Origin: Dysgonomonas mossii
Lineage (GTDB): Bacteria; Bacteroidota; Bacteroidia; Bacteroidales; Dysgonomonadaceae
Reading direction: 5' to 3'
Assembly: GCF_004569505.1 (NCBI RefSeq)
Contig: NZ_SPPK01000002.1
Location: 682,001-746,000, forward strand
Length of the DNA: 64,000 bases
A model generated the notes under the pieces. That model saw nothing but the letters and a program-made list of their open reading frames with translations. It did no database searches and was not told the DNA's origin. Positions within the stretch are counted from its first letter, which is position 1. Every line of letters starts with the position of its first letter. Made by a program: the position numbers and the translations under genes. Of the stretch, positions 1 to 8,541 are shown in pieces.

Positions 1-257
1 GTTTGATCAACGATAGTCTGGTTGCGAAGGGCTTGGCGATAATTATTCACAAAGATGTTGTGCATAATCGTGAAGACCCATCCTTTAAAGTTGATATTAT
101 CGTAATATTTATCAAAGCTGCTCAATACTTTAAGGGTTGCTTCCTGAGTAAGGTCCTTTGCATCTTCTTTATCCGATGTTAATCTAAAAGCAAAGCTTAG
201 CATGTTGCTTTGTAGACTTATCAAGCTCTTTTCCAATGCTTGTTTTTTAGCTTCCAT
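1..257 (-). CDS. ECF-type RNA polymerase sigma factor, N-terminal part (cut by window edge)
   Basis: This reading frame was translated by hand from the ATG at 257 on the minus strand, and about 85 residues are visible before the window ends. They match sigma-70 region 2: an acidic core-binding stretch (residues about 28-45, with KEDAKDLTQEA) followed by FKGWVFTIMHNIFVNNYR, the usual region 2.3-2.4 block of ECF factors. Region 4 would lie outside the window, so the anti-sigma partner and the group cannot be judged. A TATCTTTG -7 box sits about 70 nt upstream. The gene is complete at its 5' end and truncated only by the window. Confidence 0.85.
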   Translation of the reverse strand, partial: MEAKKQALEKSLISLQSNMLSFAFRLTSDKEDAKDLTQEATLKVLSSFDKYYDNINFKGWVFTIMHNIFVNNYRQALRNQTIVDQ

Positions 258-323
258 AATTTTATTCTTTTAATTATGAGGAGCTATTATAGTGCGTAAG
301 TAACAACTTTGTGGTTGGTATAA

Positions 324-331
324 CAAAGATA
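324..331 (-). promoter_or_regulatory. Candidate -7 box for the sigma factor gene
   Basis: On the minus strand this reads TATCTTTG, an exact match to the Bacteroidota primary promoter -7 consensus TAnnTTTG. No well-spaced TTTG -33 was found, so the call rests on the -7 box and its position upstream of the start at 257. Confidence 0.45.
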
Positions 332-635
332 TGAATATTATTGAAACAATTGCACTTGCAACTAATATTGTTAGGCTTATTTATTTTATATTATTTTAGG
401 TCGTCTATATATCGTTGTTTTCGAGTTTGTTATTCGTTGCAAAGAGCTTATCTATTATCTATAGATTTATTCTATTTAGTTAGTGAAGATTTACTTGTGA
501 TAAGTGTATAATATTTCTTATATTTTTCAAGAATAATAGATGAATATATTGTTAATTAATTAGAAATCATGAACTTTTTCATTCTGCACATCGTTATAAG
601 AATGTGTAGTTTGTAAAGTTTGTGTTAAGGTACAG

Positions 636-671
636 GAAGTCTGCGATGTGATTTTGCGGGCTTCTTTTTTT
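636..671 (+). terminator. Terminator-like hairpin with no obvious plus-strand gene
   Basis: GAAGTCTGC at 636-644 pairs with GCGGGCTTC at 656-664 (9 bp, two G-T pairs, 11-nt loop) and is followed by seven T at 665-671. In the minus direction, in which both neighbouring genes run, there is no T tract after the hairpin. It is therefore oriented to end a plus-strand transcript. Confidence 0.5.
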
Positions 672-683
672 GTATTTCCTTCG

Positions 684-2144
684 TTAAAGGAAGTCGATAA
701 TATCCTTGCTATTCATACTTTCTATACCCCATCTCGCAGCAGCTTTGTCTCCGGCAAGTCCATGTGCATATACTCCCAGTATTGCAGCATGAGTACTACT
801 GTATCCTCTGGCTAATAATCCTGTAATATATCCTGTGAGCACGTCTCCACTACCTCCTTTAGCCATGCCGCTATTTCCTGTAGAGTTAAAATAGCAATTG
901 CCGTCGGGTAAGCATATCATCGTGTGTGCTCCTTTCACGATAATGATCGACTTTATGTTGGCTGCATAGCGTCTCACAAGGTTTATCTTTTCTTCCTCAT
1001 CGTGCCATTCTCCAACCAAACGCTTGAGCTCTCCCGGGTGAGGCGTGAGAATACTGTTTTCGGGGATTCGCTGCTTTATATGGTAATTGTTTGCTAATAT
1101 ATTCAGTGCATCAGCATCTATGACAAAGGGTTGTTTGTATGAAGCGGCCAGTAGTTCTTTGAATGCCTCGCCTGTCTGGTGTTCCTGCCCAAGTCCGCAG
1201 CCGATGCCTATTGCCGAATATTTAGATAAATCTTTGGGTACAGAAGAGAAGTAATCTTCATCATCAAGGCTGAGCATTGCCGACGGATAGTTTGCCTGTA
1301 TTGCAAAGCGCTCGCTGTAAGGTATGTGAGTGGTAACTAATCCGCATCCCGAGCGTAGGGCTGCACCTGTCGCTAAGTTGGCTGCCCCAGCCATTCCTTT
1401 CGATCCGCAAATAAGCAATGCATGACCATAAGTACCTTTGTGTCCGAATTTTTCTCGTTTGAGCGTTATACTTTGTATATACTCTTCTGTAATATAATGG
1501 TATAGCGATGGGGCGTTCTCTATATACTCTTTACTAAGCCCAATTGGCAGGGTAATTATTTCTCCGCAATACTCTCCGGCTTCAGGCAAAAGCATAGCAA
1601 GTTTGGGAAACTCTAGGGTAAGGGTAATATCCGCTTTTATAACCGTCTGATCCGTATTACCGAATTCACTCATCATACCCGACGGAAGATCGATGGAAAT
1701 AACCTGATTGGGTGATGAGTTAACTTTTTTGATAATAGACAATAAAGGTTCTTTCAAAGTACCTTTTACACCTGTTCCTAAAAGCGAATCTATAAGGATA
1801 TGTTTATTGGAAATTCTATTTATATCTGTAACCCTTTCAATATAAGAAGGGAGCCGTTCTAAATTAATTCCGCATTCACTCGTCAGTTGCTCTTTCTCGA
1901 ACGGAAGATATACCGAACAGTCATAACCTGCATGAAACAAAATGCGGGCAACAGCTAATCCATCGCCGCCGTTATTTCCTTTTCCTATGAGGAATAAGAG
2001 GGGAGAGGCTTTACTTATATTGTTGCATATCCATTCAGCAATAGCATTAGAGGCTCTTTCCATCAGGTCGATGGAACTTATCGGTTCATGTTCGATCGTA
2101 TATCTATCCGCGTCTTTTATCTGAGTGCCTGTTAATATTTTCAT
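684..2144 (-). CDS. nnr: Bifunctional NAD(P)H-hydrate epimerase / ADP-dependent NAD(P)H-hydrate dehydratase
   Basis: This is a metabolite-repair enzyme that restores damaged NADHX and NADPHX: the N-terminal half interconverts the R and S hydrates and the C-terminal half dehydrates the S form using ADP. The 486 residues show both halves. The YjeF_N epimerase domain has the glycine-rich loop GKGNNGGDG at residues about 54-62. The carbohydrate-kinase-like domain follows from about residue 235, with LTPHPGEL and the GGSGDVLTG motif, whose Asp is near residue 434. Length and domain order are those of the usual fused enzyme. It lies 11 nt downstream of the B3/B4 protein gene and is probably co-transcribed with it from the promoter near 2830. 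Confidence 0.93.
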   Translation of the reverse strand: MKILTGTQIKDADRYTIEHEPISSIDLMERASNAIAEWICNNISKASPLLFLIGKGNNGGDGLAVARILFHAGYDCSVYLPFEKEQLTSECGINLERLPSYIERVTDINRISNKHILIDSLLGTGVKGTLKEPLLSIIKKVNSSPNQVISIDLPSGMMSEFGNTDQTVIKADITLTLEFPKLAMLLPEAGEYCGEIITLPIGLSKEYIENAPSLYHYITEEYIQSITLKREKFGHKGTYGHALLICGSKGMAGAANLATGAALRSGCGLVTTHIPYSERFAIQANYPSAMLSLDDEDYFSSVPKDLSKYSAIGIGCGLGQEHQTGEAFKELLAASYKQPFVIDADALNILANNYHIKQRIPENSILTPHPGELKRLVGEWHDEEEKINLVRRYAANIKSIIIVKGAHTMICLPDGNCYFNSTGNSGMAKGGSGDVLTGYITGLLARGYSSTHAAILGVYAHGLAGDKAAARWGIESMNSKDIIDFL

Positions 2145-2155
2145 AGTCGTTTCAT

Positions 2156-2818
2156 TTAATAATAGACTATCTTATCTTCTGCCGAGTCTGTATATTTTTT
2201 CAATAAGGCCTGCATATATTCAGCAGCCTCTTTCAAACCATTTGTTCCGCTATATCCGTTTATCAAAGCCAAGAAATTAGTTGTTTCTACGCTTAGTTTT
2301 GTTCTTTCGTGGTCGCTTGTTGGTGTACCGATGCCTCCTAAAGAGTCACGGTATACAGGTAACCCTTCTATATTTAATATACCTTTTCCGATACCTTCGT
2401 AAGGTTCGTTTTCTTTGCCTATTCCCAATGTTAAGCTGTCTCCTTGTATTTTATCTGCATCGAATCCACCTATCGAGTATCCGGTCTTTATAGAAACAAG
2501 GTTGATGAGGTCAACTAATGTATCTATCTGGTATAATGGTAAATCTCGCAATATACGACGACATAAGGCTTCCGCTGACGGACGATAGCGATTGGGGTCT
2601 TTGCCGAACTTCTTATAAGCCTCTCTGGTGGCTGCGATAGCCGGATTCTTTTTTATATCTTCTATCTCGTGATTTGCCTTATATTCTTTCGATAATATGT
2701 TGATCTCATCCCACAACTCCTTATTGTATGGTGTGTTTTTTACCTTCGCAAAAATAGCAGCTCCGTGAAAGTCGGGCCAAAGGTTCTTGATCTCTTCCGA
2801 TATGTTTATTCTTATCAT
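2156..2818 (-). CDS. Stand-alone B3/B4 (tRNA synthetase editing-like) domain protein
   Basis: A 220-residue cytoplasmic protein whose region from about residue 60 to 205 resembles the B3/B4 domain of the phenylalanyl-tRNA synthetase beta subunit, the domain that carries hydrolytic editing of mischarged tRNA in the full enzyme. The block around GKDPNRYRPSAEALCRR and the later PVYRDSLGGIGTPTSDHERT stretch are typical of these free-standing homologues. Their cellular substrate is not established, so trans-editing is only an inference. It is the first gene of a probable two-gene operon with nnr, reading away from cobQ. The full-length pheT at the right end of the window is a separate gene, so this is not a fragment of it. 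Confidence 0.8.
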   Translation of the reverse strand: MIRINISEEIKNLWPDFHGAAIFAKVKNTPYNKELWDEINILSKEYKANHEIEDIKKNPAIAATREAYKKFGKDPNRYRPSAEALCRRILRDLPLYQIDTLVDLINLVSIKTGYSIGGFDADKIQGDSLTLGIGKENEPYEGIGKGILNIEGLPVYRDSLGGIGTPTSDHERTKLSVETTNFLALINGYSGTNGLKEAAEYMQALLKKYTDSAEDKIVYY

Positions 2819-2822
2819 GATA

Positions 2823-2853
2823 CAAAGTTATTTTAGAGTAAAAGGTGACAAAA
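2823..2853 (-). promoter_or_regulatory. Promoter of the B3/B4-nnr operon
   Basis: On the minus strand TTTTG (complement of 2849-2853) is followed after 18 nt by TAACTTTG (2823-2830), which fits the Bacteroidota -33/-7 pattern. The -33 element overlaps the left arm and first repeat of the GTRACAAAA array at 2840-2865, so a protein bound there would be expected to affect this promoter. Confidence 0.6.
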
Positions 2854-2900
2854 GTAACAAAAGTAACAGGTGTTTGTATGTTTCTGATCTGTCACCTTTT
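2840..2900. repeat. Tandem GTRACAAAA repeats within an 11-bp inverted repeat
   Basis: AAAAGGTGACA at 2840-2850 and TGTCACCTTTT at 2890-2900 are perfect 11-bp inverted repeats around a 39-nt spacer. Starting in the left arm, three direct copies of GTgACAAAA / GTaACAAAA / GTaACAGG run from 2845 to about 2870. The block sits between the divergent B3/B4-nnr operon and cobQ. A related hairpin is found at 12723-12763, at the far side of the uronate module. This could be an operator or a paired RNA structure; the sequence does not decide. Confidence 0.6.
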
Positions 2901-3003
2901 TCGTTCCACGTATATATAATAGATAAATTGATACACTCAAAGATACACTTTTTCACAGATAAAAGTTCTACCTTTACCACTCGTAAATTATAGTTCATTT
3001 TTC

Positions 3004-4518
3004 ATGTCTTATTCTCAAAAAGCCTCAAAGCAGCTTCACCCTGTCATGTTTGCAGGAACGGGCAGCGATGTGGGTAAAAGTATAATCACTGCGGCGTTTT
3101 GCCGTATCTTTCTACAGGATGGTTATCGTCCTGCACCTTTCAAAGCGCAAAATATGGCGTTGAATTCCTATGCTACACCCGAAGGACTGGAGATAGGGCG
3201 TGCACAAGCTGTACAGGCCGAAGCTGCCGGCGTACCTTGCCATACGGATATGAATCCTTTGCTGCTGAAGCCGACTACTGACAAGGTTTGTCAAGTTGTG
3301 CTTAATGGAAAGCCGGTAGGTAATCAACACGCTTATGAGTACTTTAGAGTAGAAGGCAGAGAGCAACTCCGCAAAGAGGTAAATGATGCATTCGACCGTT
3401 TGGCACAGCGATACAATCCTGTGGTGATGGAAGGTGCAGGCAGTATTTCGGAGATAAACCTGCGGGCTGTCGATTTGGTAAATATGCCGATGGCTATACA
3501 TGCCAAAGCCGATGTAATATTGGTGGCGGATATCGATCGGGGAGGTGTTTTCGCTTCTGTCTATGGCTCTATTATGTTGCTCACCGAAGAAGAAAGAAAG
3601 CATGTAAAAGGCATTCTTATCAATAAGTTTAGGGGAGATATCCGCTTGTTCGAATCGGGCGTTAAAATGATAGAAGACCTTTGCCAAATACCGGTAATCG
3701 GTGTAGTGCCATACTATAAGGATATTTATATAGAAGAGGAAGACTCTGTGATGCTGCAAACAAAGAATCTTCAGGCCACACATGGGAAGGTGAATGTTGC
3801 AGTAGTATTATTAAGGCACTTATCTAACTTTACCGACTTTAATGTGTTGGAGCGTGACCCGCGTGTACATCTTTATTATACCAATAATACAGATGAAATA
3901 GAAAAGGCAGACATCGTACTCATACCCGGTAGTAAAAGTACTCTTTCCGACTTATACGAGATCCGTCGCAATGGTGTAGCCCAAAGTATTGTAAAAGCGC
4001 ATAAAAACGGAGCGACAGTAGTCGGTATCTGTGGCGGCTATCAGATAATGGGGCAGGAGGTTTGCGATCCCAATCACGTGGAAAGTAATATAGAACGCTT
4101 ACCCGGACTAGGTCTACTGCCTATAACAACACAGATGGAAGGCGAAAAAGTAACCCGTCAGGTGAAGTTCTCTTTCTTGAATACCCAATCAGTATGTGAA
4201 GGTTACGAAATTCACATGGGAGCAACGACTCCGGTAGAGAATGCAAAACAAGCTTCTTTAAATAGACTGGAAGATGGCAGAGAAGATGGATATTTTGTAA
4301 GTGAGAAATGTTTTGGCACATATATACATGGTATTTTGGACAATGGGGTAGTTATAGATTATCTTTTATCTCCTTATGCCGATAAACTATCTGATACGCC
4401 TTTCGATTTCAAGGCGTTCAAAGAAGAACAATACAATAAGTTGGCAGACCATGTTCGTAAGCATGTGGATATGGATTTGGTTTATAAAATAATGACAGAT
4501 AACAACGGTTTATCATGA
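3004..4518 (+). CDS. cobQ: Cobyric acid synthase (glutamine-hydrolysing)
   Basis: This enzyme amidates adenosylcobyrinic acid a,c-diamide at four side chains, using glutamine and ATP, to give cobyric acid. The 504-residue protein has the N-terminal dethiobiotin-synthetase-like ATPase domain with GTGSDVGKS at residues 18-26, and the C-terminal class I glutaminase-like domain with the nucleophile in VGICGGYQ (Cys343) and the catalytic His in YIHGIL (His442). Length and motifs match the CobQ/CbiP family. It heads the first cobalamin block: its stop overlaps the next start by 4 nt (ATGA at 4515-4518), which indicates translational coupling. A weak -7-like TACCTTTA lies at 2969-2976. No B12 riboswitch could be recognised in the 185-nt upstream gap. 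Confidence 0.96.
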   Translation: MSYSQKASKQLHPVMFAGTGSDVGKSIITAAFCRIFLQDGYRPAPFKAQNMALNSYATPEGLEIGRAQAVQAEAAGVPCHTDMNPLLLKPTTDKVCQVVLNGKPVGNQHAYEYFRVEGREQLRKEVNDAFDRLAQRYNPVVMEGAGSISEINLRAVDLVNMPMAIHAKADVILVADIDRGGVFASVYGSIMLLTEEERKHVKGILINKFRGDIRLFESGVKMIEDLCQIPVIGVVPYYKDIYIEEEDSVMLQTKNLQATHGKVNVAVVLLRHLSNFTDFNVLERDPRVHLYYTNNTDEIEKADIVLIPGSKSTLSDLYEIRRNGVAQSIVKAHKNGATVVGICGGYQIMGQEVCDPNHVESNIERLPGLGLLPITTQMEGEKVTRQVKFSFLNTQSVCEGYEIHMGATTPVENAKQASLNRLEDGREDGYFVSEKCFGTYIHGILDNGVVIDYLLSPYADKLSDTPFDFKAFKEEQYNKLADHVRKHVDMDLVYKIMTDNNGLS

Positions 4519-5519
4519 TCAATGGGCACGGAGACGATATATATAACTACGGGAAGAAGATCGTAAGTAATTTCAGTTCTAATATATATACCCGGCAAGA
4601 CTTGTCTGTATTGGATGACTATTTGTGTTCTCGTATAGCGTCGATACACTCGTATCCCGAGCCGGATGCAATCTCTCTTTCAAGACTGATAGCAGATCAA
4701 AACCAAGTAGCTACAAATAATATCTGCATAACAAATGGTGCTACTGAAGCCATTTATATGATAGCTCAGGCTTTTAGAGGAAAACACTCTGCTGTTATTC
4801 ACCCTACCTTTAGCGAATACGGAGATGCCTGTTTGGTAAATGACCATATTGTCAGTATGGTAAAATCTATAGATGATGTCCCGGAGCAAGCAGATGTCGT
4901 TTGGCTTTGTAATCCCAACAATCCTACAGGAACGGTTACAGATAAAGAGACGTTGAAAGAATATATCATATCTCATCCTGAGAAATATATTGTTATAGAT
5001 CAGTCTTATGAATATTTTACAACCAAATTGCTGTTTTCTGTATCGGAAGCAATGCAATATAATAATGTGATATTGTTACATTCTATGACAAAGCGTTATG
5101 CTATTCCCGGACTTCGGTTGGGATATATAACAGCTTGTTCAGAAACATTGGCATTGATTTCTAAATATTGTATGCCTTGGTCTGTAAACGGATTGGCGAT
5201 AGAGGCGGGTAAATTTCTATTGGAGAATGGTGCTGAGATAATAAAGATTGAAGAATATATTGCAGAGGCACAACGGTTTCATAAGGCTTTATCACAGATA
5301 GAAACACTAGAGGTGTATGATACCGATACACATTTTTTCTTATGCCGATTGACTGATGGAAAAGCTTCGGAACTAAAAGAATATTTGATTCAAAAACATG
5401 GTATACTAATCCGTGATGCTTCTAATTTTTATGGCTTGAATGAACATTATTTCCGTGTTGCAACACAGTCGCCCGAAGAAAACAATGCGTTTGTAAAAGC
5501 GATCAAAGAATGGATATAA
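4515..5519 (+). CDS. cobD: Threonine-phosphate decarboxylase, PLP-dependent
   Basis: Class I/II aminotransferase-fold protein of 334 residues. In a cobalamin operon this fold is L-threonine-O-3-phosphate decarboxylase, which makes the (R)-1-aminopropan-2-yl phosphate linker that CbiB joins to cobyric acid. Visible motifs are CNPNNPTG (residues about 132-139) and SMTKRYAIPGLRLGY, in which Lys193 should form the Schiff base with PLP. It overlaps cobQ by 4 nt and cbiB by 10 nt, so all three are probably translated in succession. Histidinol-phosphate aminotransferase is the main alternative by fold, but the operon context argues strongly for CobD. Confidence 0.9.
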   Translation: MINGHGDDIYNYGKKIVSNFSSNIYTRQDLSVLDDYLCSRIASIHSYPEPDAISLSRLIADQNQVATNNICITNGATEAIYMIAQAFRGKHSAVIHPTFSEYGDACLVNDHIVSMVKSIDDVPEQADVVWLCNPNNPTGTVTDKETLKEYIISHPEKYIVIDQSYEYFTTKLLFSVSEAMQYNNVILLHSMTKRYAIPGLRLGYITACSETLALISKYCMPWSVNGLAIEAGKFLLENGAEIIKIEEYIAEAQRFHKALSQIETLEVYDTDTHFFLCRLTDGKASELKEYLIQKHGILIRDASNFYGLNEHYFRVATQSPEENNAFVKAIKEWI

Positions 5520-6454
5520 AACTCTTGTATACTCTTTTGCCTTTACTGATAGGGTGGACTGCCGACAAATTGTTTGGCGACCCCCGCTGGTTACCGCATC
5601 CAGTGGTGGCTATGGGTAATATTATAGCATGGGGCGAAAAGCGACTCAACAAAGGAAATAAACGAATGATGAAAGGAGCTTTATTCTCTATTATTCTGAT
5701 TTTATCGAGCTTCCTTATTATTTTCTTTATTATTAAAGGATTGGATTACCTGAGTCCATATTTATCTATACTTTTTTCCTCTGTCGTGGTTTTCTTTTGC
5801 CTTGCAGGTAAGACTTTGATCGATGAGGTCAGAAATGTTTTTGTGGCTGTCGACTCTTCGGTTGAAGAAGGACGAAAACAGGTTGCCCGTATCGTCGGAC
5901 GTGATACTTCTGCTTTATCGCCACAACAGATACGGACGGCTGCGTTAGAAACATTATCCGAAAATCTTAGTGACGGAGTTATCGCTCCATTATTCTGGTT
6001 TATACTTCTGGGTGTACCCGGGATGTTTGCCTATAAGATGGTCAATACGCTAGACTCTATGATTGGATATAAGAGCGATCGGTATAAGCAATTTGGATGT
6101 TGGGCTGCACGGATAGATGATGTTGCAAATTATATTCCTGCACGTTTGACATCTTTACTGATGATAGTCGTAAGTGGAAAAATCTCATTACTATCTTTTG
6201 TCCGAAAGTTTGGCTCTCAGCATGCAAGCCCTAATTCCGGCTATCCCGAGGCTGCTTTAGCCGGTATTCTTAATTGTCGCTTTGGTGGATCGAATGTCTA
6301 TTTCGGACAACGGGTCGAAAAGCCTTATATCGGATATAATGAAAAAGAGCTGACTTATGCAGACCTTAAAATTGCTGTTCGGGTCAATATCCGTACGGAA
6401 ATATTGATGGTATTTGCGGTATGTGTCGATTTGTTTTTGCTGTCGTACTTTTAA
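5510..6454 (+). CDS. cbiB: Adenosylcobinamide-phosphate synthase, membrane-bound
   Basis: Joins aminopropanol phosphate to adenosylcobyric acid to give adenosylcobinamide phosphate. The protein has 314 residues and several hydrophobic segments (roughly residues 4-20, 51-72, 80-98, 155-175, 205-222 and 296-314). It carries the family signatures GDPRWLPHPVVAMG near the N-terminus (23-36) and LSENLSDGVIAPLFW near residue 150. The start codon lies inside the end of cobD (10-nt overlap). It is the last gene of the first cobalamin block; no hairpin terminator was recognised in the gap before the LacI gene. Confidence 0.94.
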   Translation: MDIKLLYTLLPLLIGWTADKLFGDPRWLPHPVVAMGNIIAWGEKRLNKGNKRMMKGALFSIILILSSFLIIFFIIKGLDYLSPYLSILFSSVVVFFCLAGKTLIDEVRNVFVAVDSSVEEGRKQVARIVGRDTSALSPQQIRTAALETLSENLSDGVIAPLFWFILLGVPGMFAYKMVNTLDSMIGYKSDRYKQFGCWAARIDDVANYIPARLTSLLMIVVSGKISLLSFVRKFGSQHASPNSGYPEAALAGILNCRFGGSNVYFGQRVEKPYIGYNEKELTYADLKIAVRVNIRTEILMVFAVCVDLFLLSYF

Positions 6455-6541
6455 ATAATTGACCTTTCATCCAAAATATGTTGTTTAGCATAACGATATT
6501 ATTTATCCGTTCGTAATCAATTATTTATATTTTATTCTTTA

Positions 6542-6563
6542 AATATGTGTGCGCACACATATT
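6542..6563. promoter_or_regulatory. 22-bp perfect palindrome, probable operator of the LacI-type regulator
   Basis: The 22 bases from 6542 to 6563 equal their own reverse complement; the core is TGTGTGCGCACACA, with the central CG at 6552-6553. The right end touches the TTG of the predicted -33 element (6562-6564) of the LacI-family gene. This is the position expected for autorepression by a dimeric LacI-family protein. No second copy was seen in the gaps around uxuA or the GH2 gene. Confidence 0.75.
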
Positions 6564-6591
6564 GTTTGCTAATCTTAAAAGATTAATTTTG
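6562..6591 (+). promoter_or_regulatory. Promoter of the uronate operon (LacI-SDR-uxuA)
   Basis: TTG at 6562-6564, a 19-nt spacer and TAATTTTG at 6584-6591 fit the Bacteroidota -33/-7 pattern. The expected start near 6598 leaves a leader of about 37 nt before the ATG at 6635. Confidence 0.65.
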
Positions 6592-6634
6592 CAATCAAGT
6601 AATATGTATACAGACATACAGTTTCTATCGAAAT

Positions 6635-7699
6635 ATGAATATACGAATTATAGATATAGCCCGCATGGCTGGTGTTTCCACCGGTACGGTCGACAGGGTA
6701 CTGCACAATAGGGGAAGAGTATCAGAAGAGAAAAGAGCCAAAGTTGAAAAGGTTCTGAAAGAAATAAACTACGAGCCGAATATGGTCGCCCGTTTTCTGG
6801 CATCAAAGAAGAGTTATAAGTTTGCTATTCTTGCGCCCACTTATTCTTCCGGCGATTATTGGCAGCTGGTCTGTGAAGGCATCGATAAAGCTACAGATGA
6901 ATTAAAGAAATTCAATATAAGTACAGAGTACTTTCTTTTCAATCAATATGATCGCTTTTCCTTTATCAATGCTGTTAATTCATTTAAAGAAAAGGAGTTT
7001 GACGGCGTGTTAATTGCTACTCTGTTTGGTGATTATGTTATCAAGTTGTCAAAAGAACTGGACGCTAAAGGCATGCCATACATTTATATAGATTCGGGTA
7101 TATCAGGACAAAAAGACCTATCTTACTTTGGTGGTGATTCATTCGGAACAGGTGTTATTGCCGCTAAGCTTTTATTGAATGAAGTAGGAACGGCAGCTGA
7201 TATTATAATAGCCCATATACGTTTCAGATATAAGGAGATATCTGTACAAATGAAAACCCGTGAAAACGGATTTATGGAATATCTCGAGAACAACAACTTT
7301 AGGGGGAATATTCATCATATTGAAATCAATCCCGATGATTATACAAAGACTCTTCTTGAGGTCAAAGATATTATCAATAATAGTCAAGGTTTGGTTGGGG
7401 GAATTGTTCTCAATTCACGGATATATGAACTGGTTACCCTCTTGGAAAAGCTTGATGCCAATCAGCAATCTAAGATTAGGCTGGTAGGGCATGATGCCAT
7501 AGAACGAAACATAAAAGGATTGAGAGATGGACGTATATCTTTCATCCTTTCGCAGCGTCCCGAGTTGCAAGGATATGATGCCCTGAAAGCAATGGGAAAC
7601 TATTTCTTATTCAAGCAAGTTCCCGAAAAAGTAAACTATATGCCGATAGATATACTCATAAAAGAAAACGTTGACTATTACAGTAATTATAAGCTATGA
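6635..7699 (+). CDS. LacI/GalR-family transcriptional regulator
   Basis: A 354-residue DNA-binding repressor type. The N-terminal helix-turn-helix is clear (IDIARMAGVSTGTVDRVLHN, residues about 5-24), followed by the hinge helix region ending NYEPNMVARFLASKK and a periplasmic-binding-protein-like effector domain. It is first in an operon with an SDR oxidoreductase and mannonate dehydratase, so the effector is probably a hexuronate or a breakdown product of one. The 22-bp palindrome at its own promoter suggests autoregulation of the operon. The stop codon overlaps the next start (ATGA at 7696-7699). Confidence 0.92.
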   Translation: MNIRIIDIARMAGVSTGTVDRVLHNRGRVSEEKRAKVEKVLKEINYEPNMVARFLASKKSYKFAILAPTYSSGDYWQLVCEGIDKATDELKKFNISTEYFLFNQYDRFSFINAVNSFKEKEFDGVLIATLFGDYVIKLSKELDAKGMPYIYIDSGISGQKDLSYFGGDSFGTGVIAAKLLLNEVGTAADIIIAHIRFRYKEISVQMKTRENGFMEYLENNNFRGNIHHIEINPDDYTKTLLEVKDIINNSQGLVGGIVLNSRIYELVTLLEKLDANQQSKIRLVGHDAIERNIKGLRDGRISFILSQRPELQGYDALKAMGNYFLFKQVPEKVNYMPIDILIKENVDYYSNYKL

Positions 7700-8511
7700 A
7701 AAAAAACATATTCGATATTCAAGATAAAGTTGTAGCCATTACAGGAGGCTATGGCATATTAGGTGCACAGATGGCAGAATACTTAGCAGAGCAGGGTGCT
7801 AAAGTTGTTATTCTCGGGCGCTCTAAAGAAAAGGGTGAAGCCCTTGCTGAGAAAATAAGACTATCGGGCAATGAGGCGATCTTTTTCGTTTCGGATGTCC
7901 TGAACAAAGCCAACCTTGAAGAAAATAGAGAAGCGATAGTTCGCAAGTATGGCAAAATCGATGCGCTGATAAATGCAGCCGGAGGGAATATGCCTGGTGC
8001 TACTATTCCACCAGATAAAACGATCTTTGATATCGATGTTAGTGCATTTAGGGATGTAATAGATCTCAATCTCTTTGGTTCGGTATTACCAACTTTGGTT
8101 TTTGCAAAGGTGATGGTAGACAATGGCAAAGGGAATATAATCAATATTGCTTCCGAGTCCTCGTTTCGCCCGTTAACTCGTGTAATGGGCTATGGTGTGG
8201 CAAAAGCTGCTGTAGCCAATTTTACAAAGTATATGGCAGGAGAGCTGTCTCTCAAATTTGGGGATAATTTTCGGGTGAATGCCATTGCTCCGGGCTTCTT
8301 CATTACCGAGCAAAACCGTTCGCTGTTGCTTAATCCTGATGGTTCGTATACCGATCGAGCGAAATCAATTGTAGCACATACGCCATTTCGTCGATTTGGA
8401 GAATCAGATGAACTGTTAGGCTCTATTCATTATTTGGTAAGCGATGCGTCGGGTTTTGTAAATGGTTCTATTCTTATTGTAGACGGAGGGTTTGATTCAT
8501 TTACTATTTGA
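7696..8511 (+). CDS. SDR-family oxidoreductase, probable D-mannonate oxidoreductase (fructuronate reductase)
   Basis: Short-chain dehydrogenase of 271 residues with the NAD(P)-binding loop TGGYGILGA (residues about 16-24), an NAAG motif and the catalytic pair Tyr166/Lys170 in YGVAKAAVANF. The fold is certain; the substrate is inferred. Because it is translationally coupled to the LacI gene and followed 30 nt later by uxuA, the likely reaction is interconversion of D-fructuronate and D-mannonate, replacing the unrelated UxuB enzyme. Family members act on many sugars and sugar acids, so another polyol or aldonate remains possible. Confidence 0.8.
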   Translation: MKKNIFDIQDKVVAITGGYGILGAQMAEYLAEQGAKVVILGRSKEKGEALAEKIRLSGNEAIFFVSDVLNKANLEENREAIVRKYGKIDALINAAGGNMPGATIPPDKTIFDIDVSAFRDVIDLNLFGSVLPTLVFAKVMVDNGKGNIINIASESSFRPLTRVMGYGVAKAAVANFTKYMAGELSLKFGDNFRVNAIAPGFFITEQNRSLLLNPDGSYTDRAKSIVAHTPFRRFGESDELLGSIHYLVSDASGFVNGSILIVDGGFDSFTI

Positions 8512-8541
8512 TAGATGCTGAATATAATAAAAAAATAATAT

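Larger units (their letters stand above)
258..683. other. Intergenic region of 426 nt with no recognised gene
   Basis: AT-rich spacer between two minus-strand genes. It holds the sigma-gene -7 box near 324 and, at its right end, a hairpin with a T tract that points along the plus strand (636-671). No ORF with recognisable homology and no known RNA family could be identified by eye. A plus-strand small RNA ending at that hairpin is possible but unproven. Confidence 0.5.

Noticed and set aside
3112..3783. Open frame of 223 codons antisense to cobQ
   Set aside because: Falls inside the conserved cobQ coding sequence and shows no recognisable domain.
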